A DNA stretch of 64,000 nucleotides from Paracoccus sp. Z118 (GTDB lineage Bacteria; Pseudomonadota; Alphaproteobacteria; Rhodobacterales; Rhodobacteraceae): NCBI RefSeq assembly GCF_019061185.1, contig NZ_JAHQZU010000011.1, positions 62,001-126,000 on the forward strand, given 5' to 3'. Under the pieces are notes generated by a model, which worked only from the letters and a program-made list of their open reading frames with translations, ran no database searches and was not told the origin of the DNA. Positions 56,722 to 64,000 of the stretch are shown here, piece by piece. How positions within the stretch are numbered: position 1 is the first letter of the stretch; every line of letters begins with the position of its first letter. The position numbers were made by a program, and so were the translations under genes.

Positions 56722-56746
56722 AAGGGGGCCGGTTCCGGCCCCCTTT
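56722..56746. terminator. Bidirectional terminator degP / ialB
   Basis: AAGGGGGCCGG (56722-56732) and CCGGCCCCCTT (56735-56745) form an almost loopless perfect palindrome flanked by A and T residues, between two converging genes. It can end transcription from both sides. Confidence 0.85.
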
Positions 56747-56774
56747 GTCATGTCTGGACGGTGCGGATGCCGGA

Positions 56775-57551
56775 TTATTCGGCCGGGGCCGGGGCCGGGG
56801 CCGAGGCGGACGGCGCGGTCGGCGCGGCGGGGGTTTCGGCGGCCATGGCGTCGAAACCGGCGGTGAAGCCGCTCAGCGACAGGGGCAGCCGGACCATGTG
56901 CTGCTCGGGGTCGCCGCCGAAGGGCAGCAGCGACACGGTGCCGGAACCGCCGCGCTTGAGGCCTCCAAGCTCGGCCTGGGTCAGCCCCACGCGCGAGATG
57001 CAGCCGACGGCGGCGCACACCATGAAGGGATAGCGCTGCTCGGCGCCGCTATCGACGCGGAAGCCCAGCCCGGCGCTCAGATCCGTTTCCAGCGGCGCGA
57101 CGAAGTTCATGATCGCGGCCGCCTCGCCCTCGAACGGGATGACCGAGACTTCGGCGACGGCGACGTCCTGATCGTCCTTGAGAAGCTGGTAAAGCTCGCA
57201 CGGATCGTTGCCGTCGGGGGTGCGCATGCAGCGGACGGCCCAGTCGCCGTGGGTCGATTTGGCGTAGTAGGTGCCGGGCTGCGGCTGGCCTTCGGCCGGC
57301 GCGGCGTCGGTGGCCGTGGTCGCGGCATCGGGCGCATCTGCCGGAGCGGGCTCTGCGGCGGGCGCAGGCGCGGCTTCCGTGGCCGTTCCGGGCGCCGCGT
57401 CGGTCGCGGGCGCTGGCGCTGCGCTGTCCGCAGGTGCAGTTTCGGCCGGTGTGGCGGGCGCCGGTTCGGTCGCCGTCTGGGCCAGCGCCGCGCCGGTGGG
57501 AATCGCGGCGAGAAGCACCGCCGCCAGCGCGGCGGACATCCGGTATGCCAT
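56775..57551 (-). CDS. Invasion-associated locus B (IalB) family protein
   Basis: A 258-residue exported protein with signal peptide 1-25 (GAALAQ). Residues 26-92 are an Ala/Pro/Thr/Asp low-complexity segment (ATEPAPATPAETAPA pattern). The IalB domain follows: YYAKSTHGDWAVRCMR, NDPCELYQLL, then VCAAVGCISRVGL, with four cysteines likely in two disulfides. The C-terminus is again Ala/Pro-rich. IalB was named in Bartonella, but homologues are widespread in free-living alphaproteobacteria; the role is unknown, possibly envelope stress. Invasion should not be inferred. Confidence 0.88.
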   Translation of the reverse strand: MAYRMSAALAAVLLAAIPTGAALAQTATEPAPATPAETAPADSAAPAPATDAAPGTATEAAPAPAAEPAPADAPDAATTATDAAPAEGQPQPGTYYAKSTHGDWAVRCMRTPDGNDPCELYQLLKDDQDVAVAEVSVIPFEGEAAAIMNFVAPLETDLSAGLGFRVDSGAEQRYPFMVCAAVGCISRVGLTQAELGGLKRGGSGTVSLLPFGGDPEQHMVRLPLSLSGFTAGFDAMAAETPAAPTAPSASAPAPAPAE

Positions 57552-57922
57552 ATCGTAACCTTTCGAGTGTTTTGTCGTCGCGCTTGCCTAGCACGCAGCC
57601 GGAAGCTTGTCAGGATAGCGCCGGGCGGGGGTCCGTCACCTTTGCGTCGCTGCGGCGGGCACTTGCCGACCGCGCGAATCGCCGCGCCCTTGAACGAGAA
57701 AAGGACCGCCACGCGGCGATCCTTTCCCCAGCTTCCATCCCTGCCGGACTGGCCGGTCATCATTGAGGGGCAGGATAAGGCACGCTTGTCGATGCGTCAA
57801 TTCCGCAGCGGAGCGTCCATGCGCGCCCTTGCCACGCACCGCACCGCGCCGCACGAACGCTCTGGCGCGACGGGACGCAGCCGCTAATCTGCCGGCGAGA
57901 CACATGAAATCGGGAGCGTCGC
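57552..57922. other. Divergent intergenic region, ialB / HerA-like gene, with inverted repeat
   Basis: A gap of 371 bases without a supported gene. At 57700-57725 the sequence AAAGGA-C-CGCC, loop ACGC, GGCG-A-TCCTTT forms an inverted repeat with one internal mismatch and A/T flanks, like a bidirectional terminator or an operator. A 31-codon frame beginning near 57791 has no ribosome site and is not called. Promoters for the two flanking genes should lie here, but none stands out. Confidence 0.5.
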
Positions 57923-59476
57923 ATGGCAGGCATCGTCGATCTGGAATCCGGCGCCATCCAGGTCGGAGGCAGCGGCAAGGGGCATGGCACGCCCGAACTG
58001 CTGCGGCTGAGGCTCGCCAACCGTCATGGGCTGATCGCCGGGGCCACCGGAACGGGCAAGACGGTGACGTTGCAGACGCTGGCCGAATCCCTCTCGCTCG
58101 CCGGGGTGCCGGTGTTCCTGTCAGACGTGAAGGGCGATCTGGCCGGCATGGCGATGCCGGGCGGGACTGACCCGTCCCTTCTGGCGCCATTCGCCGAACG
58201 CGCCGCCGTCATCGGGATCGAACTGGACTACCAGCCGTTCCCCGTCACCTTCTGGGATGTCTTCGGGGAGAAAGGCCATCCGGTCCGCAGCACCCCGGCC
58301 GAGATGGGGCCGCTGCTGCTGTCGCGGCTGATGGATCTGACGCCAGCGCAGGAGGGGGTGATGAACATCGCCTTCCACGTCGCGGACGAGCAGGGCCTTG
58401 CGCTGCTCGATCTCGCGGATCTGCGGTCGGTGCTGGTCTGGGTTGGCGAGAACGCCTCGGAACTGCGGCTGCGTTATGGCAACGTCTCCTCGGCCTCGAT
58501 CGGCGCGATCCAGCGGGCGCTGCTGGTGCTGGAAGGCCAGGGGGGCGAGCAGTTGTTCGGCGAGCCGGCGCTGGAGCTTGCGGACCTGATCCGGCTGGAC
58601 GCCTCGGGCAAGGGCGTCGTCAACATCCTCGCCGCCGACCGGCTGATGCAGTCGCCCCGGCTCTATGCCACGTTCCTGCTGTGGCTGCTGTCGGAGCTTT
58701 TCGAACAGCTGCCAGAGGTGGGCGACCCGGAAAAGCCGCGCATCGCCTTTTTCTTCGACGAGGCGCATCTGCTGTTCGACGACGCCCCCGACGCGCTGGT
58801 GGACAAGATCGAGCAGGTGGCGCGGCTGATCCGGTCCAAGGGCGTCAGCGTCTGGTTCATCTCGCAAAGCCCGGATGACATGCCCGGTGCCGTGCTGGGC
58901 CAGATCGGCAACCGCATCCAGCACGCGCTGCGGGCCTTCACCCCCAGGGACCACAAGGCGCTGCGGCAGGCGGCGGAAACCTATCGTCCGAACCCCGCCT
59001 TCGATACCGCCGAGACGATCCAGGCGGTCGGCACCGGCGAGGCGGTGACGTCGTTCCTGCAGGGCAAGGGCGAGCCGGGGATGGTCCAGCGAACCCTGAT
59101 CCGCCCGCCTGTGTCCCAACTCGGCCCCATCGCCGATGTGGACCGGGCGCGGATCGTCGCCGCCTCGCCGCTGGGGCTGAAATACGGGCGCAGGCTGGAC
59201 CGCGAGTCGGCGCATGAGGTGCTGACGGCGCGGGCGCAGGCCGCCACGGCGGCGACCGCCGAGGATGACCCGTTCCGCATGGACCCGCCGGGGGCAACGC
59301 ATGCGCGCGGGCGCCGTTATCGCCCAAGCGCCGAGCGGGGCGACAAGCCCGCACCCCGCCGCCAAAGCGATTCGCTCGGCATGGCTTTCGGCAAGAGCCT
59401 CGCCCGCCAGCTTGGCACCCGCGCGGGGCAGGCGCTGGTCCGGGGCGTGCTCGGCTCGCTTGCCCGCAAGCGCTGA
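57923..59476 (+). CDS. HerA-like helicase / DUF853 ATPase
   Basis: A 517-residue ATPase of the HerA-like DUF853 family, with Walker A GATGTGKT (40-47), Walker [12 protein letters not shown] with the catalytic Glu, [12 protein letters not shown] (sensor) and a C-terminal basic tail (about 440-517). Related HerA proteins pump DNA as hexamers, but this DUF853 subgroup has no settled function. No NurA or Sir2 partner gene is adjacent, so a HerA defence system is unlikely. DUF6477 and DUF6456 genes follow immediately. Confidence 0.88.
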   Translation: MAGIVDLESGAIQVGGSGKGHGTPELLRLRLANRHGLIAGATGTGKTVTLQTLAESLSLAGVPVFLSDVKGDLAGMAMPGGTDPSLLAPFAERAAVIGIELDYQPFPVTFWDVFGEKGHPVRSTPAEMGPLLLSRLMDLTPAQEGVMNIAFHVADEQGLALLDLADLRSVLVWVGENASELRLRYGNVSSASIGAIQRALLVLEGQGGEQLFGEPALELADLIRLDASGKGVVNILAADRLMQSPRLYATFLLWLLSELFEQLPEVGDPEKPRIAFFFDEAHLLFDDAPDALVDKIEQVARLIRSKGVSVWFISQSPDDMPGAVLGQIGNRIQHALRAFTPRDHKALRQAAETYRPNPAFDTAETIQAVGTGEAVTSFLQGKGEPGMVQRTLIRPPVSQLGPIADVDRARIVAASPLGLKYGRRLDRESAHEVLTARAQAATAATAEDDPFRMDPPGATHARGRRYRPSAERGDKPAPRRQSDSLGMAFGKSLARQLGTRAGQALVRGVLGSLARKR

Positions 59477-59482
59477 GGGCCG

Positions 59483-59830
59483 TCAGCCGAGCGCGCAGGG
59501 CTGCGGCGTCGCCGCGCGTTCCGCCGCCACGGCGCGGATTTCCGCAAGGATGGCGATCATCAGCGTGACGTGCTGCCGGATATCGTATTCGGCGGCACCG
59601 ACCTGCCGCGAGTCGTTCAGCGCCTGCTCCATCGCGCGAAGCTGCGGCAGCGCGTCGCCCGGCAACGGAACCGTCTCGCATTTCAACAGTTTGGGAAGAT
59701 CGCGCCCGCGCCGCCAGCCGGGCTGGCCGAGCCGGGCCGCGCGGATCAGCAGGACCGGACGGCGCAGCGGCCCCGATACGGTCGGGGCGGAAAGCGGGAC
59801 CGGGAAGGGGATGATGTTGTGAAATGTCAT
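59483..59830 (-). CDS. DUF6477 family protein
   Basis: A 115-residue protein, start MTFHNIIPFP at 59830 (an upstream in-frame codon at 59908 is less likely). Pattern: RRPVLLIRAARLGQPGWRRG, then LPQLRAMEQALNDSRQVGAAEYDI, then a hydrophobic helix HVTLMIAILAEIRAVA. It resembles DUF6477, a small family I know only from Rhodobacterales, of unknown function. It is convergent with the HerA-like gene and divergent from the DUF6456 gene 225 bases away. Confidence 0.7.
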   Translation of the reverse strand: MTFHNIIPFPVPLSAPTVSGPLRRPVLLIRAARLGQPGWRRGRDLPKLLKCETVPLPGDALPQLRAMEQALNDSRQVGAAEYDIRQHVTLMIAILAEIRAVAAERAATPQPCALG

Positions 59831-60055
59831 TTCTGCACGCCTTGGTTGAGCCGGCGGACAGAATGCACCCGATTGGCGGCTGTTGCGTTTTGGGCCCGAG
59901 CAGCGCACGGGCCGGCAGCAGAACTTTAGGATTTGTTAGCAAATAACCACGCATCTGGACTGCGGACCTGTCCATTTCGGCAGGTCAGGGGTCACTACCC
60001 AGACGCCGCCCGCGATCGGCGGTCACGGCTAAACGCGATGCGAGGGAAGACAACC

Positions 60056-61324
60056 ATGACGATTCTTTCGGCCGACTTCAGCGCCTTCGCGGCGATCCCG
60101 GCCATGGCCGAGGAGGGCGCGGCCGAGGCGATGAGCATCACGGCCGAAGCCCCGGCCAGCGAGCGGGCGGAGGACTGGACTCATGACTGGGCGGACGGCC
60201 CGCCGGCGACCGATGCGGGCGCGAGCGCTGCCTGTGCCAACGAGCAGGAAGAGGCGCTACCCGACGACGCCCGGCTGTATCTGCGCCATGTCGGACGCGG
60301 CGAGTCGATCCGTGCGATTGCCCGCGACACCGGCTGCCACGCCTCGACCATCATGCGCCGGATCCGCCGGTTCGAGCAGCGCCGAGACGATCCGCTGGTG
60401 GACGGCGCGATGGAGCGGGTGGCGGACGCCCCCGAGCAGGGCCCCCGGGCGGAGCCCGCCAACTGGACCCGGCACGAGTTGGATCAGGCCCGCCGCATCC
60501 TGCGCCGTCTCGCCGAGCCGCGCGCGGTGATGGCCGTCGCCACCGGCATGGACAAGGCGATCGTCATGCGCGACGACATCCGCATCGCCGTGCTCGACCG
60601 CGAACTGGCCGAGCGCATCGCGTTGATGGGCTGGGTGGCGCTGTTCCAGCGGGGGCGGATCACCCGCCACGCCATCACCGCGGCGGGCCGGGCGGCGCTG
60701 AAGCACCTCGTGGCGGGGCGCGGCAGGATGCTGCCGGGGCAGGGCGATCTTGCCGGCGCGCAGCCCGTCACGCCGCCGCTGGAAATGGCCGAGGCACCTG
60801 CCGCCTTCGACCACGGCGAACAGCACCGCGTCTGGGGCGAGCGCGACATCGAGGACCCCGAAAGCGGCGAACGGCGGCGGGCGCGTGTGAACCTCGCCGA
60901 AAGCCCGCTGCTGATGTTCGCGCGGCGGCGCGATCCGGCGGGCAAACCGTTCCTCGATCCCGGCATGGTCGGCGCGGGCGAGCGGCTGCGCGAGGATTTC
61001 GAGCTTGCCCAGATGGGCCCGCGCGTGACCCAGAACTGGGACCGCTTCATGACGGCCGGAATCGACAGCTCGTTCCGGTCGGGGGCGCATGGCGGCGGCA
61101 GCGAGGGCGCACGCAGCCGTGTCGCCGCGGCGTTGCGCGATCTGGGGCCGGGGATGGGCGATCTGGTGCTGCGGGTCTGCTGCTTTCTCGAGGGAATCGA
61201 GATGACCGAGCGCCGGCTCGGCTGGCCCGCCCGCTCGGGCAAGATCGTCCTGCGGCTGGCGCTGATGCGTCTGGAACGGCATTATCTGGAAACCTATGGC
61301 GGCGGCCCGCGCATGATCGGCTGA
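60056..61324 (+). CDS. DUF6456 helix-turn-helix protein
   Basis: A 422-residue likely DNA-binding protein. Start 60056 follows GAGGGAAG. Residues about 82-107 ([21 protein letters not shown]) form a helix-turn-helix of the resolvase/transposase type, followed by an arginine-rich stretch. The C-terminal domain (about 325-420: [48 protein letters not shown]) matches DUF6456, a Rhodobacterales-enriched family. Likely a regulator, perhaps related to cell-cycle or gene-transfer-agent control, but that is conjecture. It is divergent from DUF6477, a recurring neighbour by recollection. Confidence 0.75.
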   Translation: MTILSADFSAFAAIPAMAEEGAAEAMSITAEAPASERAEDWTHDWADGPPATDAGASAACANEQEEALPDDARLYLRHVGRGESIRAIARDTGCHASTIMRRIRRFEQRRDDPLVDGAMERVADAPEQGPRAEPANWTRHELDQARRILRRLAEPRAVMAVATGMDKAIVMRDDIRIAVLDRELAERIALMGWVALFQRGRITRHAITAAGRAALKHLVAGRGRMLPGQGDLAGAQPVTPPLEMAEAPAAFDHGEQHRVWGERDIEDPESGERRRARVNLAESPLLMFARRRDPAGKPFLDPGMVGAGERLREDFELAQMGPRVTQNWDRFMTAGIDSSFRSGAHGGGSEGARSRVAAALRDLGPGMGDLVLRVCCFLEGIEMTERRLGWPARSGKIVLRLALMRLERHYLETYGGGPRMIG

Positions 61325-61445
61325 CGGGGCAGGGCGCCCGCATCCGGGACGCCCCTCCGGGGCCGGAACCGGTCTCTCAGGGGCGGCGTTGAACCCGCCC
61401 GGCAAAGCCGCTACATCGGGACGGACAGCCGGAGGGCCCATTTCC

Positions 61446-62414
61446 GTGACCGATCACTCTGCCGGGGCCGCAACCCCGATCCCCGTCCTGCGCCATCCCG
61501 AAAAGGCGCACCGCCCGGACCAGGCGCAGCCCAAGAAGCCCGACTGGATCCGCGTGAAGGCGCCGGTCAGCCAGGGCTACAAGGACACCCGCGACACGCT
61601 GCGCGAGCATCGCCTGTCCACCGTCTGCGAGGAGGCCGGCTGCCCCAACGTCGGCGAATGCTGGAGCCAGGGACACGCCACCATGATGATCATGGGCGAG
61701 ATCTGCACCCGCGGCTGTTCCTTCTGCAACGTCGCCACCGGCAAGCCCGACGCGCTGGACGTGTTCGAGCCGGGCAGGGTGGCCCATGCGGTCTCGACGC
61801 TGGGGCTGAAGCACGTCGTCATCACCAGCGTGGACCGCGACGATCTGGACGATGGCGGGGCCGAGCATTTCGCCCAGACCATCCGCGCGATCCGCCACCG
61901 CTCGCCCGGCTCCACCATCGAGATCCTGACGCCCGACTTCCTCAAGACGAAGCCGGGCACGCTGGAAACGGTGGTCGAGGCGCGGCCGGACGTATTCAAC
62001 CACAACCTCGAAACCGTGCCGGGGCTCTATCCCACGGTCCGGCCGGGCGCGCGGTATTTCCATTCGCTGCGGCTTCTGCAGCGGGTGAAGGAACTGGACC
62101 CGGCGATGTTCACCAAGTCGGGCATCATGGTGGGCCTCGGCGAGGACCGGCAGGGCGTCCTGCAGGTCATGGACGACATGCGGGCGGCCGAGATCGACTT
62201 CATCACCATCGGCCAGTATCTGCAGCCGACCCCCAAGCATCACCGCGTGGACCGCTTCGTGACGCCCGACGAGTTCCGCAGCTACGAAAAGGCCGCCTAC
62301 GGCAAGGGCTTCCTGATGGTCTCGGCAACGCCGCTGACCCGCTCATCCTATCACGCAGGCGACGACTTCGCCCGCCTGCGCGAGGCAAGGCTGGCGAGGC
62401 TGGCACAGGGTTGA
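61446..62414 (+). CDS. lipA: Lipoyl synthase
   Basis: A 322-residue radical-SAM enzyme inserting two sulfurs into octanoyl groups. It has the auxiliary cluster cysteines [12 protein letters not shown], the radical-SAM motif CTRGCSFC and the C-terminal [10 protein letters not shown] with the cluster serine. Start GTG at 61446 follows GGAGGG; a TTG at 61389 would add 19 residues. It acts with LipB (26039). The N-terminal roughly 40 residues are Pro/His-rich. Confidence 0.95.
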   Translation: MTDHSAGAATPIPVLRHPEKAHRPDQAQPKKPDWIRVKAPVSQGYKDTRDTLREHRLSTVCEEAGCPNVGECWSQGHATMMIMGEICTRGCSFCNVATGKPDALDVFEPGRVAHAVSTLGLKHVVITSVDRDDLDDGGAEHFAQTIRAIRHRSPGSTIEILTPDFLKTKPGTLETVVEARPDVFNHNLETVPGLYPTVRPGARYFHSLRLLQRVKELDPAMFTKSGIMVGLGEDRQGVLQVMDDMRAAEIDFITIGQYLQPTPKHHRVDRFVTPDEFRSYEKAAYGKGFLMVSATPLTRSSYHAGDDFARLREARLARLAQG

Positions 62415-62476
62415 GGCGGCAGGCGCGCCCGCGGGACATCCGGCGGAGCGGGAGAGGAACGACAGCCGCAGGACGC

Positions 62477-62505
62477 TTGATCCGGCGCAGCGTTCCCGTT
62501 AAGCG
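62477..62505 (+). promoter_or_regulatory. Possible tRNA-Leu(CAA) promoter
   Basis: TTGATC (62477-62482), 17 bases, then TAAGCG (62500-62505), ending 10 bases before the tRNA start. Spacing is right for a stable-RNA promoter; the -10 is weak. Confidence 0.4.
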
Positions 62506-62515
62506 AAGCAGGCGC

Positions 62516-62599
62516 GCCCGAGTGGCGGAATGGTAGACGCAGCGGATTCAAAATCCGCCGCCGCAAGGCATGCCGGTTCGAGTCCGGCCTCGGGTACCA
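62516..62599 (+). tRNA. tRNA-Leu (anticodon CAA)
   Basis: Acceptor arms GCCCGAG and CTCGGGT (one G-T pair) with ACCA encoded. Anticodon stem GCGGA/TCCGC around loop TTCAAAA, anticodon CAA (reads UUG). A class II variable arm (CGCCGCAAGGCAT region) and T-arm GTTCGAGTC are present. Confidence 0.97.
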
Positions 62600-62697
62600 A
62601 GGGCTTAGCGCCTTATTGCTCTAGAAGGACACTGTGACCGGCATCCTGCGTCGGGCAGACCTCTGGCGCGCGCTAACCGGATCAGCGAAGGATCGAT

Positions 62698-63543
62698 ATG
62701 CTCGACTTGATTTCGAAACCCGGCGAAACCGAGATAGCCCGTCTCCGTAAAGGTGAGTTGCCTGATGATAACATGTGGTGGTCCTGGTGGGGTGAATTTC
62801 GGAACTTTGGCGATTGGCTCGGTCCTTACATCTACAACAAGCGCACCGGCCGCCGGCCAAGATACTGCGCGCCCGGCCACGTTCCAGAGGGTGTGACGGT
62901 TCACTTTACCTGCGGAAGCATCATGCAGAAGATCCGCAAGAAAAATCGGGCTATGGTATGGGGCACCGGCATCAAGGACCCGGACCAATGGTTCGCGCGA
63001 CCAAAGTCGATTGCCGCAGTTCGTGGTCCCCTGACCCGCCGAGTTCTCGAACAACGCAAATTCGACGCGCCCGAGGTTCTGGGAGATCCGGGTCTGTGCA
63101 TGCCTGAACTGTATCAGCCCTCATCAACCGAAAAGAAATTTCGCGCGGGCATAATCCCCCACGTTTACGACATGCCATTCTGGCAACAGAATCTGACCCT
63201 GCTCCCGCCGGAAGCCGTGCTGATCGACCTAAGACACCCTGTAGAGGCCGTGATCGACCAGATCGCATGCTGTGAAGCAACGCTTTCAAGCTCGCTTCAC
63301 GGCATCATCGAGTCGCATGCCTACGGCGTTCCCAGCTGCTGGATGGCCTCCTTCTCGTCCGAAGTCAGCCAAGACTTCAAGTTCCGGGATTATTTCGGAT
63401 CGGTTGGCATGGATCTCACCTCGAGAGATCGCCGCAAGATCGGCCTCCCATTCGATCTGGGAGATTATGAGGACGACGTTGCGCTTCCCCCCGCTGATCT
63501 TGCGGAGATGTCGCGGCGGCTCCTCGGCGTCTGTCCCTTCTAG
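62698..63543 (+). CDS. Polysaccharide pyruvyl transferase family protein
   Basis: A 281-residue protein of the PF04230 type. It has NFGDWLGPYIYNKRTGR near the N-terminus, WGTGIKDPDQWFARPKSIAAVRGPLT in two short blocks, VLGDPGLCMPELY and SSSLHGIIESHAYGVPSCW, the typical His-containing motif of the C-terminal Rossmann half. Such enzymes add pyruvate ketals to exopolysaccharides or cell-wall glycans. ATG at 62698 follows GAAGGA. Its codons are visibly less GC-rich than those of neighbouring genes and it lies alone, 98 bases after a tRNA-Leu, which suggests horizontal gain. Confidence 0.85.
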   Translation: MLDLISKPGETEIARLRKGELPDDNMWWSWWGEFRNFGDWLGPYIYNKRTGRRPRYCAPGHVPEGVTVHFTCGSIMQKIRKKNRAMVWGTGIKDPDQWFARPKSIAAVRGPLTRRVLEQRKFDAPEVLGDPGLCMPELYQPSSTEKKFRAGIIPHVYDMPFWQQNLTLLPPEAVLIDLRHPVEAVIDQIACCEATLSSSLHGIIESHAYGVPSCWMASFSSEVSQDFKFRDYFGSVGMDLTSRDRRKIGLPFDLGDYEDDVALPPADLAEMSRRLLGVCPF

Positions 63544-63673
63544 CGTCCGACAGGGGATGATCGAGCCGGATGCGCCCGCGTGTCCAGCATCTTGGGCTGC
63601 CCACAGTTGCCGTCGCTTGGCCGGCGGGGCTGTGCCTGTTCAGTGAGAACGCGCCGTTTTTTCCGCCCCTTGG

Positions 63674-63699
63674 GGAACGATCCGGGGCGGGCCGGGGTT
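63674..63699 (+). promoter_or_regulatory. EcfG-like general-stress promoter
   Basis: GGAAC (63674-63678), 17 bases, then GGTT (63696-63699) differ by one base from the alphaproteobacterial general-stress consensus GGAAC-N16/17-CGTT. It lies 44 bases before the ATG of a helical stress-type protein. Confidence 0.5.
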
Positions 63700-63742
63700 G
63701 GAAGGCATAATCTTCCACGTCTCGCTTGAAAGGAACCTCGCG

Positions 63743-64000
63743 ATGGCCACCAACTATACCGCTTCCGACGCCAAGAACGACCTCAAGGACAACGCCAACC
63801 AGACCGCGAACAAGACCGCTTCAGACCTTCGCGAAGGGGCCAACGAGGCCAAGCGCACCGCTCAGGATGCGATCGATTCGGCGAAGGAAAAGGGTCAGGA
63901 GGCGCTGGATACCGCGCGCGAGCGGGGTGCCGAATATGCCGAGCGCGCCCGTCACGAGGCGGACCGCCTTTACCGCGAGGGCCAGCGCAAGGTCGGCGAA
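63743..64000 (+). CDS. LEA/DUF883-like amphipathic helical protein (partial, 3' end outside window)
   Basis: The first 86 codons, in frame to the window edge. The chain is strongly charged and Ala-rich (MATNYTASDAKNDLKDNANQ, then EGANEAKRTAQDAIDSAKEK), with repeated A-K-D and E-A heptad/11-mer-like spacing. No Cys, Pro or hydrophobic segment occurs so far. It resembles LEA-type or DUF883 (ElaB/YqjD) proteins; DUF883 members end in a membrane helix, which would lie beyond the window. AAAGGA precedes the ATG. Likely a stress or stationary-phase protein, fitting the EcfG-like promoter upstream. Confidence 0.6.
   Translation, partial: MATNYTASDAKNDLKDNANQTANKTASDLREGANEAKRTAQDAIDSAKEKGQEALDTARERGAEYAERARHEADRLYREGQRKVGE

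Noticed and set aside
57923..59476. HerA-type defence system
   Set aside because: HerA defence pairs with NurA, Sir2 or DUF4297 partners; none is adjacent and the ATPase is of the chromosomal DUF853 subgroup.

Overview
The window is about 64 kb of high-GC, densely packed chromosome from an alphaproteobacterium of the Rhodobacterales, most likely Paracoccus or a close relative. The strongest sign is cytochrome c at 25383-25910, whose heme-binding and core sequence closely follows Paracoccus cytochrome c550. It sits directly upstream of an aa3-oxidase subunit I gene on the same strand, as recalled for cycA-ctaDII of P. denitrificans. Supporting signs are a nos operon with nosX, a family II pyrophosphatase, an ispDF fusion, and DUF6456/DUF6477 proteins that I know only from this order. 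There are no insertion sequences, phage genes or CRISPR arrays.

Layout. 1-3415: end of the nitrous-oxide reductase accessory operon (nosD end, nosF, nosY, nosL, nosX). 3678-6089 (minus): exbB-exbD-tonB for energised outer-membrane uptake. 6417-11850: an Fbp/AEP-type ABC importer whose operon also carries a beta-CASP-like metallo-hydrolase and a histidine phosphatase. 11930-14833: TRAP importer. 14970-19436: RND efflux pump. 19433-19579: a LysR-regulator remnant. 19699-22897: a CoA-dependent acid-degradation module (hydratase, acyl-CoA dehydrogenase, CoA-transferase). 22950-25910 (minus): cytochrome c550, cytochrome oxidase subunit I and DUF2244. 26039-30557: lipB divergent from cobalamin-dependent metH. 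30633: tRNA-Leu(GAG). 30905-36556: polyamine-type ABC importer with two tandem binding proteins. 36560-42707 (minus): AEC carrier, MBL hydrolase, tatD, holB, tmk and dacC, then tdk upstream. 42929-47821: ppaC, HAD protein, maoC, ribF, ycgN, ltaE. 47950-50082 (minus): pncC/cinA, pgpA, ispDF. 50244-56674: rpiA, gor, hflK, hflC, degP-like protease. 56775-61324: ialB-like gene, HerA-like ATPase, DUF6477 and DUF6456 genes. 61446-64000: lipA, tRNA-Leu(CAA), a lower-GC polysaccharide pyruvyl transferase gene, and the start of a stress-type helical protein.

How it fits together. The genes describe a respiratory heterotroph that denitrifies (N2O reduction) and respires oxygen (aa3 oxidase fed by c550). 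It imports organic acids, polyamine-like solutes and probably a phosphorylated or phosphonate compound, and it makes lipoate by the LipB/LipA route. Much of the window is ordinary housekeeping.

The most system-like novelty is the 6417-11850 operon. Smaller points are the decayed LysR gene beside the CoA module, two copies of a structured intergenic element ending in GGATATTTG, a repeat-encoded tail on cytochrome c550, a lower-GC gene beside tRNA-Leu, and an EcfG-like promoter before the last gene. All family assignments come from reading motifs; no database search was run.
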